Positions 13,568 through 24,069 of a DNA stretch of 64,000 nucleotides are shown piece after piece. The position numbers and the translations under genes were made by a program. The stretch is from Ecdyonurus torrentis (Eukaryota > Arthropoda > Insecta > Ephemeroptera > Heptageniidae): NCBI GenBank assembly GCA_949318235.1, contig OX439135.1:17934296-17998295 (forward strand), in the 5' to 3' direction. The stretch's first letter is position 1. Every line of letters begins with the position of its first letter. A model generated the notes under the pieces. It saw only the letters and a list, made by a program, of their open reading frames with translations. It made no database searches and was not told the origin of the DNA.

Positions 13568-13876
13568 TAGGGTCTATGCATTTATGTTAAAGTCAACTGG
13601 ATAACTCAATAACATGGGTGGCATAGGAAAAAAAATCATTTTGCCGGTTTAAAAACACTATATGCACTATTTTTTAGAGCATTGATGTTGTAAATATGTT
13701 GAATTAGTATCTCAGAGGTATGTGAGAAAAATAACAATTACAAAAAAATTAACCAATTTCCCAAAGAAAATTGGCTTAAATGAAGTTTGTCCTATACTGA
13801 GCATTGAGCAATGTTATTCACTACTCCAGTATGGTCTCCAAGCGCAATAAATATGACGTCATCCGCATACACCCTA
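13568..13876 (+). mobile_element. MITE family A, copy 1
   Basis: About 309 bp starting TAGGGTC and ending ACACCCTA, flanked by TA-rich sequence. It carries the family hallmarks: GCATAGGAAAA near the left, CAAAGAAAATTGGC in the middle, TTTGTCCTATACTGAGCA near the right, then a TGACGTCA palindrome. No ORF. Its right end abuts an inverted second copy. Confidence 0.75.
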
Positions 13877-14125
13877 TAGGATGTATAAACATATGACATC
13901 ATACTGAATGCGCTTCAATACCATACTGGAGCAATGAATAGCATTACTCAGCAAAAAGGTCAACCGTGGTTTTTGGCTATTTTCTTTGGGGAATTTGTTA
14001 ATAAATTTGTCATCATTATTTTTCTCAGATACATTGAACAATATCAATGGTCTTAAAATATAAGTAATTTTAAACTGGCAAGATGTGTTATTTTCTTATA
14101 TCAGCCCAATTGTCCCTGCAAGTTT
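13877..14125 (-). mobile_element. MITE family A, copy 2 (inverted, truncated)
   Basis: Directly abuts copy 1 in opposite orientation. It carries the complement of the family's right half and middle (GAATAGCATTACTCAGCA, then TTTGGCTATTTTCTTTGG) and breaks down before the TAGGGT end. Confidence 0.6.
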
Positions 14126-14875
14126 CATAGTTATATACTTATTGCACCACAATATGCTGGTGTATTTATAAAAAATGTTATCTCCGAGAGTTGCTTGAAG
14201 TAGAAGTAATTTCAAACGTAGAAAGTAGGTTGCGAGACGTGCAGTACGTAAATTATAATAATAATAATTAAAAACAAAAAAATATGATAAAAATATATAG
14301 ATATATTTAAGATATATCTATATATAGATATATATAAATATAGATAAAAATAATAATAAAGTGAGTTCTTATGATGATTAAAAAGGTTTTAAATATAAGT
14401 TGGAGTTTGCTTTTAGTGCGAAAGTATATTTCTATACATCTCATATTATGAAAGGTATTATACAAGAAGAAAATATTTTCTCTCTTTTTCCTTAGAAAAT
14501 TGCAAGAAAATTGCAATTTTCTTCTCTCGACTTTGTTTGATAAGTATATAATATAAACCTACAGGTACTTTTTTTTTTAGGTTTTAATTAATAATATTAA
14601 AAAAATACAAATTTAAAACTTTTTTTTTTTTGTGTAAATTTATAAAGATAAAATAATAATAAGATAATAAAAATAAGAAAAATAAATAAAATGAAATAAT
14701 AAAGAAAAAAAAGTATTATGAAGTGAATCAATGGAAAAGCTTATCGTTAAAGCTGTGTTCGTATTGTACAGATTATGTTCACATGAAATTTTTGCACTCT
14801 ATTTAATAATATTTCATGAAATATTAATATCGTTATATTTTATCATGTATGTAAAATCTGTGTATAGTAAACTAG
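14126..14875. other. Intergenic, no gene seen
   Basis: AT-rich DNA with a short GATATATC-type palindrome near 14295-14345. No exon found. Confidence 0.5.
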
Positions 14876-15190
14876 CCCTACAGGATGTGTGTGCATGACT
14901 TTATAAAAATAAATACTCTTTGATGCCACAATTGAGCAACGAATAACATTGCTTAGCATAGGGCAAACGTGGGGTTTTGCTGATTTCTTTTGAAAATAAG
15001 TATTTTTTTGTCATTATTATTTTTCTCGCATATACTTAAAATCCTAATTCAACTTGTTAACAGTAGCAATGCTCCCAAAAAACTTGCTAAAGTATTTTTA
15101 AACTAGCAAAATGTGTCATTTTCCCATACCGGCCCATGTTATTTAGTGCTCACTTATGGCGTTGACTTTAACATGAATGCAACCACCCTA
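14876..15190 (-). mobile_element. MITE family A, copy 3
   Basis: Full-length inverted copy from CCCTACAGGATG to CAACCACCCTA. The internal ATTCAACTTGTTAACAGTAG and CCCATGTTATTTAGTGCTC segments match the complement of copies at 15791 and 40159. Confidence 0.7.
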
Positions 15191-15468
15191 TATTTGCATA
15201 CACAATCAAGTGTTTAATCATACACGTACAATAATCGAGTAGCTTACTAGTGGAGCTCGCTTTAGTCAATCACAGGTGGAGGGTGGAGCAAACAACAACA
15301 ACAACAAAGATATTCCATAATGTTTTATAATACCTCAATTAGTTTAGCATTGCATTATAGAAAAAAAAACTGAACTGAAGCTTTAGGCTAAAAAGCTATA
15401 TAAATAAAAGAATACTTTACTCACTCGGAATACATGGAAAGTAATTTATTCTGCATTTATGTCATTAT

Positions 15469-15470
<2 letters not shown>

Positions 15471-15516
<46 letters not shown>

Positions 15517-15690
15517 CATTATGTGTTATTGTGCTATACACCAATCCCAGTCCCAGTCAAGACATTGTCTTATCGACAGGTAAGGAATTTCCAATTAATG
15601 GAAAAGCACACACGGGCCGGTCACGGCCTAAGTACACAGCCCGGCATTCGCCATGACAGCCTAGAGAAACCGTGGAAACATCTAGGCATC
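15471..15690 (-). mobile_element. Retroposon 3' end with poly(A) tail
   Basis: On the minus strand a GC-rich body (about 15690 to 15515) ends in A44 (T44 on the plus strand, 15471-15514). The 3' part (CTGTCGATAAGACA, GACTGGGA, GTGTATAGCACAATAACAC) is shared with 38206-38295, so both are copies of one poly(A)-tailed SINE/LINE family. The class is not identified. Confidence 0.6.
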
Positions 15691-15694
15691 TAGT

Positions 15695-16181
15695 ATATAT
15701 GATGCTAAATTAAACAACATAAATAATTATGCAGTATACAATGTACATTATAATATTTATGCTTTGTAACATCATAGTTATTATGACGAATAGGGTGGTT
15801 TCATTCATGTTAAAGTCGACGTCATAAGTGAGTACTAAATAACATTGGCTGGTATAGGAAAATGGCACATTTTGCCAGTTTAAAAATACTTCACAAATTA
15901 TTTGAGAGCATTGATGTTGTTAACAGGTTGAATTAGCACTTCTAGTATGTAAGAAAAATAATAATGGCCAAAAAATAGCTAATTTTTCAAAGAAAATAGC
16001 TAAAAACTATGTTTGTCCTATGCTGAGCAATGTTATTCATTGCTCAAGAAGAGCATCGAAAAGCACTCAGAATGACGTCATGCGTACACACCCTATAGCA
16101 TAAATTGTGTCGTTGTAATAACAAATTGAGCTAAAAATGATCAATCATAATTTTAACTAAGTACGTATTTTTGTTCGTGTA
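15695..16181. mobile_element. MITE family I interrupted by a family A MITE
   Basis: The right end (GTACGTATTTTTGTTCGTGT at 16161-16180) mirrors the left end of the family I element at 11102. AT-rich GCATAA-type sequence on both sides of 15791-16095 reads as one element split by the later insertion. The left border is uncertain. Confidence 0.4.
15791..16095 (+). mobile_element. MITE family A, copy 4
   Basis: From TAGGGTGGTTTCATTCATG to ACACACCCTA, with the family core (AACATTGGCTGGTATAGGAA, AAAGAAAATAGC, TGACGTCA). Nested in a family I element. Confidence 0.75.
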
Positions 16182-16332
16182 AGTCCAATAAGGTTTTTGA
16201 AAGTCCCAGACCATTTCTTTTTCTAAATGAAACGCCTATTTATATATACTGTATTTTAATTAAAAAATATATCTCTAATATTTTATACATTGATAAAATT
16301 ATAATTAAATTTTCCTTCACTCACTTGACTAT

Positions 16333-16613
16333 ACACTCAAAAAAATGGCGCATTACTTTAGTTACGAATCCTAACTTATAAACACTTTTAAGTTATATGA
16401 GCAGCTAAAATAATGCATTAGCAAGTTATTAAAAATAGCTAATTTAAGTGGTTTTAAGTGCTATAAGTTTTTTTAAATCTATTTTAAGTTAAATTAGCTA
16501 TTGTTAATAATTTGCTAAAATGCATTATTTTAGCTACTCATAATAACTTAAAAGTGGTTATCTTAAATAAGTTAGGATTCGTAACTAAAGTAATGCTCCA
16601 TTTTTTAGAGTGT
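16333..16613. mobile_element. Palindromic MITE, family C
   Basis: About 281 bp, nearly palindromic over its whole length, with ends ACACTCAAAAAAATGG and TTTTTTAGAGTGT flanked by TA. The arms share CATTACTTTAGTTACGAATC. Related copies at 10255, 20107 and 20947. TA flanks fit a Tc1/mariner-type target, which is inferred. Confidence 0.75.
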
Positions 16614-17210
<597 letters not shown>

Positions 17211-17910
17211 AGTCTAAGGTATACTCAGTAATTCAAAATTTTAGCAAAATATAAATAAAATGAAGAAATGACATACTACATTTCATCTGAATCGGTTATC
17301 ATTTATTTTTACTTTTTATTTTAATCAATTTTTTTATTTAGCTATCATATACTCCCGTTCAAAAACATTAAAAAAAGAAACTGTTCGTTCATAAAATGAC
17401 GCGACAAAGAAGCACGTATAAATATGGCAAAAATGAAAAACTTATAAAATAAAAAGATAAAATACTGCAAACAACCTTCATAATAATGTTTTGACTATTA
17501 AAAAAGTAATTGTTAAAAGATAAAACAAAACATACTATACGCATTTATATAGCTTCATAAATATTAAATATATAAATTTGACATTTCATGTTTTTTTATT
17601 TTATAAATATGCTTAGTAAAAAAGAGATATAAAATATTAACACCCAGCTTACCACAATCCACATGTCAAAAAGTTATACTTTTTTTCCACTTGTCAAAAA
17701 CAACTTTATATCCTCTACCTTTTCACTTCGATAATCTTTGAAGAGTAGAGTGGTATACTTCATGGTTTTTGTCTGCAGTTCGATATTTGGTCAGAGTATT
17801 CTGATAGAGTTACTCAAACTTATTGACTTTTTATTTTTATTGATAATTTTGTTATCTTTTTTTTTTATCATTTTATTGATTTGATCTGTCAGACACTTCA
17901 TTCTTTATTC

Positions 17911-18013
17911 TCTCTCTCTCTCTGTCTCTCTGTCTCTCTCTGTCTCTCTCTCTGTCTCTCTCTCTGTCTCTCTCTCTGTCTCTCTCTCTGTCTATCTCTC
18001 TCTCTCTCTCTCT
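17911..18013. repeat. (TCTCTCTG)n compound repeat
   Basis: About 100 bp of CT repeat with regularly spaced TG, producing an 8-10 bp higher-order unit. Confidence 0.9.
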
Positions 18014-18072
18014 TAAAAAAGATTTAAAAAAATATATATTGTTGATGGGTATATAAAAATATAAATAATATG

Positions 18073-18104
<32 letters not shown>

Positions 18105-18395
18105 GTATGTGTTACTAAACCCCAGTATTCGAGAGGACCGTTGAGCAGTATGACAGCAGGTAGCCAGGAAAGGCACAAGCGCCCAGGTTAAACCTGATCT
18201 ACCCTTTGAGGGATGAAAGGATGTAGAAGGAAGAGGTACATAGAGTGTTGGTATAGAAAGGATTGGAAGGTAGCGGCTGTGGCCTATAGGTATGATTGTT
18301 CTTTCTACGGCACTATTAATTAAATCCCAGAAAAATATTTTATTACTACAACTTATTCTAAAAGATTTCAATTTTACATTAATATATTCCATATT
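18073..18395 (-). mobile_element. Probable retroposon with poly(A) tail
   Basis: The minus strand from about 18395 carries a GC-richer body with no long ORF, ending in an A29 tract (T29 at 18073-18101 on plus). The abrupt composition change plus tail suggests retroposition. No tRNA head or target duplication could be confirmed. Confidence 0.35.
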
Positions 18396-18981
18396 TTAAA
18401 CTTTTATTATTATTATATTTTTTTACGCCCTTGCAAATTGTGCAAATATTTTAATGTTTTGTGTTGGTTGTTGGTATGGTCAATTCCACAGCGTTGTAAA
18501 AATATGAAGTTCAAAATATTTCATGGAATAACAAAAAAATAATAATAATTAATAATTAAATAAATAATTAGATAAATAAATAAATAAACATATATTTTTA
18601 CTTGTATAGCAGAAATTAATGATCAAATTATTTTAAAAATAGTTATCAAAGTTGCAATACTTTCAAAAATTTTATATAAAATTGAAGTCAATATTCTACT
18701 TTGACGTAAAATTTTTCATGAAAGCTATATAAAAAAGATTATAAAAAAAAAAACTTTTTTCCACACATCCGGTAATATCTTTACTAAAGAAGTATATTAT
18801 ACATACGAGAACGTGATAAATTTTTACAATAACGTCATTGATGTGTAGTACATGTAAAAGTTCTATTTTATTTAAAGCAGGCGCAAAAGAAGATAGTGGA
18901 AATGGAGATGTTAATGGAAATAATTCAATAATCTAACTATTTTTTTAGCGTCTTCTTTCTTCTTCTTTTTCTTCTTCTTTT

Positions 18982-19010
18982 CCTTTTTTTTTTTTTTTTT
19001 TTTTTTTTTC
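18982..19010. repeat. Poly(T)/TTC-rich tract
   Basis: T-rich homopolymer preceded by TTC repeats from 18953. Confidence 0.85.
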
Positions 19011-19067
19011 TTTTTTTCTTTCGTAATAAAACTATTGTTTGTGTATTTTTTTTCTGCTCTTAAAAAC

Positions 19068-19386
19068 GAAAAAAAGACAGTCACCTAATGCTTTTTAAAT
19101 AGAATTGCGCTATTTTTGGGAGCAATTAAAGGAAACAGGAATACTGTTCGTAAACCCTCTTTTGTGATCTTAAAATGACAATCACCTTTGGTTATTCAAA
19201 TACAATGCGCATTTTTTGGTGCAAGAAAACAGGGTTTACGAACAACACTAGGGTTTCTGAACATAATATCATTAATGCTGTTCGTAAACCCTTTCCTTTG
19301 CCCCTAAAATGACGATCAGCTATGGTTATAATCAAATGGAATGTGCATTTTTTGGTGCAAGAGAACAGGGTTTACGAACAGCATTA
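19068..19386. mobile_element. Tandem array of three family E MITE units
   Basis: Units at about 19068-19141 (degenerate half), 19140-19249 and 19273-19386. The best unit is a ~110 bp palindrome with TAATGCTGTTCGTAAACCC and GGGTTTACGAACAGCATTA ends, enclosing AAAATGACGATC..CATTTTTTGGTGCAAG. Other copies at 32507 and 50098. Confidence 0.7.
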
Positions 19387-19570
19387 TTAACATTACTATA
19401 TTATTAAAGGTGTTAAACTGAAAGCAAAGCGCTGAAATTATTTTAAAAAAATGTATGTTTAATTTATTTCAACTGTTAAATTTTTTTTTTAATTTTATAT
19501 ATGTAATTAATAAAAGTACATTTTTCTTAATTTCTTGTCAATTTTTTATGTCTGTATAAATGTTTAATTC

Positions 19571-19572
<2 letters not shown>

Positions 19573-19667
<95 letters not shown>
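19573..19667. repeat. (CT)n microsatellite
   Basis: Pure CT run of about 95 bp. Confidence 0.95.
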
Positions 19668-19668
<1 letters not shown>

Positions 19669-20106
19669 TTCTCAGTAGATTGATAAAATCTCTTTGCATA
19701 TACTGACTATACTATATTATACCATTAGAACCATGTCTTTAAAAGCTTTGAAAACATTTATAGTTGAAGTAAACTATAATTACTATAAACATCAATCTTT
19801 CAGCCAATTATATAAGTTTATTCTGTTTCAATTTTATTTTCACACATACACGTACAGTATACGATACGTTCACAAGAGGTTTGAATAATTGATATCTCTA
19901 GAGAATTCTCTCTCCTCTGTTAGTTACAAAGTACACACATTCTATATATAATTTATAGCTAATTGACATTTGATTGACACGTAGAGAAATCACTCCTTTT
20001 TCCACTCTACTACACTCAAACGTTATTAAGTTTAATTTAAAATTAAATATTCTAAATTTTAAAAAATGTATTATTCATTTTCTCGTTTACAAAATACATG
20101 AGTATT

Positions 20107-20393
20107 ACACATTAAAAATTTGTGCATTACTTTATACGAATACTAATTTATTTAAGATATACACTTTTAAGTTATTATGAGTAGCTAAAATAATTCATTT
20201 TAGCAAATTATTAACAATAGCTAATTTTAACTTAAAATAGCTTTAAAAAACTTTAAAAAACTTAAATTAGCTATTTTTAATAATTTGCTAAAATGCATTA
20301 TTTTAGCTACTCATAATAGCAATAATAATAATAGTATATATCTTAAATAAGTTAGGATTCGTAACTAAAGTAATGCACCATTTTTTAGAGTGT
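20107..20393. mobile_element. Palindromic MITE, family C
   Basis: Same ends and arms as the copy at 16333 (TTAGGATTCGTAACTAAAG, TTTTTTAGAGTGT at right). The left end is more decayed. Confidence 0.65.
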
Positions 20394-20639
20394 AAAGATA
20401 TATTATTTTATGGATGCCATATAATTTTCATGCGAAGGTGGGCCAAAACACAAGACGAAATCTATACAGTAACTTCATGGTTATAAGCTGTGGTTTAAAT
20501 TTAATTAAACCACAGGCCCGATAAACATTGGCACTCGTCTAAGTATCTATTAAACACCCCACAACCGCAGCGCACTCAATTCATTATCATATACACACAC
20601 CAATCACAACATATACCATAGTGCATATACCCTATCCTA

Positions 20640-20932
20640 TAGACCGGTTGCACTCATATTTAAGAGCCGCCATTTTGTTGGTCAGGAATACATAGGCCAG
20701 CATAGGAAAAAAAGTCATTTTTATTTTTTTAATAGCAAACGAATCTTCAAACCTCAATTAAAGCCATATTTCTAGCTCCTAATAAGTTCGAAGAATATGA
20801 GAAAAATTCGTTCAATTGAAATAAACTCTTTTAATGTGAAAAATTGGAATAAATGATGTTTCCCCTATGCTGGACAATGTATTAGGCACCACAAACATGG
20901 CGACCAAGCGCAAGGATGTGCAAGCGGTCTGT
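20640..20932 (+). mobile_element. MITE family D, copy 1
   Basis: Begins TAGACCGGTTGC after a TA and ends GCGGTCTGTA. Body markers are TATTTAAGAGCCGCCATTTT, GCCAGCATAGGAAAAA and CACAAACATGGCGACCAAG. Copies at 23405 and 36418. It shares the CATAGGAAAA..TCATTTT block with family A, so the two families may be related. Confidence 0.7.
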
Positions 20933-20946
20933 ACCTATAAAATATT

Positions 20947-21223
20947 ACACTCTAAAAATTGGTGCATACTTTATTTACGAGTCCTAACTTATTTAAGATA
21001 ATCACTTTTTTAAGTTATTGTGAGTACCTAAAATAATGTATTTTGTCAAATTGTTAACAATAGCTATTTTAACTTAAAATAGCTTAAACCAATTAAAGTA
21101 TAGCTATTTTTAATAATTTGCAAAAATGCATTATTATATAGCTGCGCTCATAATAAACTTAAAAATGTCATTTTAAATAAGTTAGGATTCGTAACTAAAG
21201 TAATGCACCATTTGTTTGAGTGT
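20947..21223. mobile_element. Palindromic MITE, family C
   Basis: Ends ACACTCTAAAAATTGG and TTTGTTTGAGTGT. The arms carry ATTTACGAGTCCTAAC and TTAGGATTCGTAAC. It lies 14 bp from the family D copy. Confidence 0.7.
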
Positions 21224-21350
21224 ATGAATAAATCTGTCATAAAAAAGAAGTTTCAAAGTTTCAAGTTGTTCTATATCTCCCTCAAATTTTATAAAAAATA
21301 AAATGATATGCTGTAATCACACAATGCAATCATTTTTAGCTATTATACTT

Positions 21351-21386
<36 letters not shown>

Positions 21387-21940
21387 GACATTTAAAATTA
21401 TTAATATTATATTCATGCCATGCTGATAGTTTAACAGTATTATTGTTCCTTTTCTTTTTTTATATACATAAAATTTCATCAAAATAAAATAAACATTCCT
21501 TAAACAGAATTGTAAATTATTTTAATTACATATACTCAACAAATTTACTGCACTTTCGTGATAATTTATTTACGAACAATAAATCCAAATAAAATAACGA
21601 GTTTTTGCAATTATAATATTAAAACTTTTCTTCATGTTAATTAAAAATACAATACAAAAAAATTAAACAAATTTTTTATTTTTTTATATACGTTTATTTT
21701 TTATAATATACATAATTTCAAAGCAAAATACTAATACATAACATTTGATTGCATTTGCATAGTTTAAAATATAACTTCAATTTTTAAAAACATTTTTTAA
21801 ACTATTAAAATAAAAAACATAAAAAATATTTTGGGTTCTTAAAATTAAAATAGCATTCACATTCAGAAGTATTCAAGCGCTTTTTGTAGAGCAAAAATGT
21901 ATAAAGGTAAATAGGTGCTGCGGTCCCAGCGGAAAACGAC
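21224..21940. other. 3' flank of the CBM14 gene, no gene seen
   Basis: AT-rich DNA with a poly(T) tract at 21355-21380. No exon. Confidence 0.5.
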
Positions 21941-21985
21941 ACATTTATTATGAAAGATGTTCGGAACATCTTTCATAATAAATGT
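21941..21985. repeat. Perfect 22-bp inverted repeat, 1-nt loop
   Basis: Arms 21941-21962 and 21964-21985 are exact complements around a single G. The arms contain AATAAA on both strands, so the structure sits at the likely 3' end of the CBM14 transcript (about 93-137 nt past the stop). Confidence 0.8.
21943..21948 (-). terminator. Candidate poly(A) signal of the CBM14 gene
   Basis: AATAAA on the minus strand about 130 nt beyond the TAA, inside the perfect palindrome. A second AATAAA lies in the opposite arm on plus. Which one is used is inferred. Confidence 0.35.
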
Positions 21986-22077
21986 GCTGGTTTAGCTTTG
22001 ATAGCGCTTATTGTTCTACATAGAAATTCCAATTAGATTCTCCATACAAAAATATCTTAAACTCCGCCTTGGCTGTT

Positions 22078-22157
22078 TTAAGGACGCAATAAGTTTTGTT
22101 GTTCTAAAACTGGTCGGGCACCGCAATCCACGTACTCCAAATAATCACAAAATGCAC
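22078..22157 (-). CDS. CBM14 gene exon 4 (last two cysteines and stop)
   Basis: Acceptor TTATTCTTCAG. Encodes AFCDYLEYVDCG, which completes the six-cysteine domain, then a 14-residue tail and TAA. Confidence 0.82.
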
Positions 22158-23484
22158 CTGAAGAATAAATACAACAAATTAATGAATGAATCTAATCAAT
22201 CAATCACTGAATCAATCAATGAATCAATCAATGAATCAATCAATGAATCAATCAATGAATCAATCAATGAATCAATCAATGAATCAATCAATGAATCAAT
22301 CAATGAATCAATCAATAAATCAATCAATGAATCAATGAATGAATGAATCAATGAATCAATGAATGAATCAATCAATCAATCAATCAACCAATCAATAAAT
22401 GTTTACCTGGAAGATCACTGAAAACAAGATCATTAGGACAGAATTTCTCGAGGACGCGTCCATCCCAACAGTCCAGATATTTACGACAGTCCATGGGGTG
22501 AGGGACCATCCCTCTTTTGTTGACACACAACGAGCGCAGGTATGATTGAGGGGCGGTAGTTGTAGACTAAAGAAAGAGAAAAATGTTATACATAAAATAC
22601 ATCTTTTTATAAATAGGTTTAGTGATGTTTTTTAATGATTTTTCATTATAATTATTAATTAAATATATTGTACATGCATGGTTGAAAATAAAATAATTAT
22701 CTTATACAGGAACTTTTATGCATTATCTAAGTGATGCTATACGCTATACTGCATGCATAATAAGTATAATAACTATGTTAATATGGCATAAATATTATGT
22801 TCTATATATAGCACATTTATGTATAACTAAATTTTAGCAATTTGCTATAAAATGTAACTTAAATTACGTAATTCCGTGTATAAATTTTATTTTTATTTTT
22901 CTATGTATCACATTCAATTTTAATAAACACCTTCGTGTTTATTGAAAGATTATAATATTATATTTTTGCAAATTTGTATTTAACAATAATTTATGATTAC
23001 ATATTGCATATACTGCATATTATATGTAGTGTGCACATTATACTAATGAGAATGAGTACGACTTATACCACACAACAGGCTATACCCAACAACGTGTGAT
23101 ATAAAAGAAATGAATGAGATGAGGTGGATTGGTGACCGTCCAGAGATACCTCTGACTCGACGTGGGTCATTACCACCACTGCCAAGACTGGCCGGAGACA
23201 TGAATAGAACTGTCAAGCCTAAACATCTCTCCTACCGATTTACCTATGATTCACTGGCAAACAAACTGGCAATCTGGCAGAGAACATGAGTGCGCACTCG
23301 GTGCACACCATTATGCACCGCGGTCTCTGAAAAATAAGCTGACATGGTACCCACCATGCAAGCAACGAACGCACGACCTTTCACACATCAGACCAGCACG
23401 CATATAGACCCCTTTCACATCATTGCGCTTCGACACCATGTTTGTGGTGCCTAATGCATTAGCCAGCATAGGTAAATGTCATTT

Positions 23485-23515
<31 letters not shown>

Positions 23516-24037
23516 TTTTTTTTTGCATAAATAAAAGTGTATATTAACTGAAAGCATTTTTCTCACATCCTTCTACCTTACTAGGACCTAGAAACAAGGC
23601 TTCAATAGAGGTTTAAAGCTTTTTTTGCTGTTAAAAAAAAATATAAAAATGAGGTTTTTCCTATGCGGACCTGTGTATTCCTGCCAACAAAATAGGAGCT
23701 TTTAAATATGAGTGGAAGCGGTCTATACCACTGCACCACCAGGTTTGGCTATGAATCATTTTTTTTTATGTATTATGCAGTAACTGCAACATTCAACTTA
23801 CTTTAGGTACTGGTGGGGGTGTGATCAACTCCGGTTCAATTTGCCTTAAGAATTGTTCATCAATTTGTTTGGACATATCTAAAATCTTCTGATAATCGAC
23901 CTCATTTTTCGCTTCACCTGCTGTCATTTGTTCTGCAGCTGCAACAATTTTATTGAAGTTACATTTAAAATTTTCTTTATTTTTATATTTTTTTCAAAGA
24001 CTAATTATAGGGCTTTTAATTAGGAGAGAGAGAGAGA

Positions 24038-24069
<32 letters not shown>

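Noticed and set aside
18024..18392. 122-codon minus-strand frame
   Set aside because: It runs into a poly(A) tail and overlaps a second frame of similar length. Better explained as non-coding retroposon sequence.
22011..22346. Plus-strand frame with NESI repeats
   Set aside because: It is the AATGAATCAATC satellite read in frame, antisense to CBM14 exon 4.
23340..23405. Functional tRNA gene
   Set aside because: Only A- and B-box-like segments are present, interrupted by a MITE and followed by a SINE body; no cloverleaf. No other tRNA or rRNA gene was seen.
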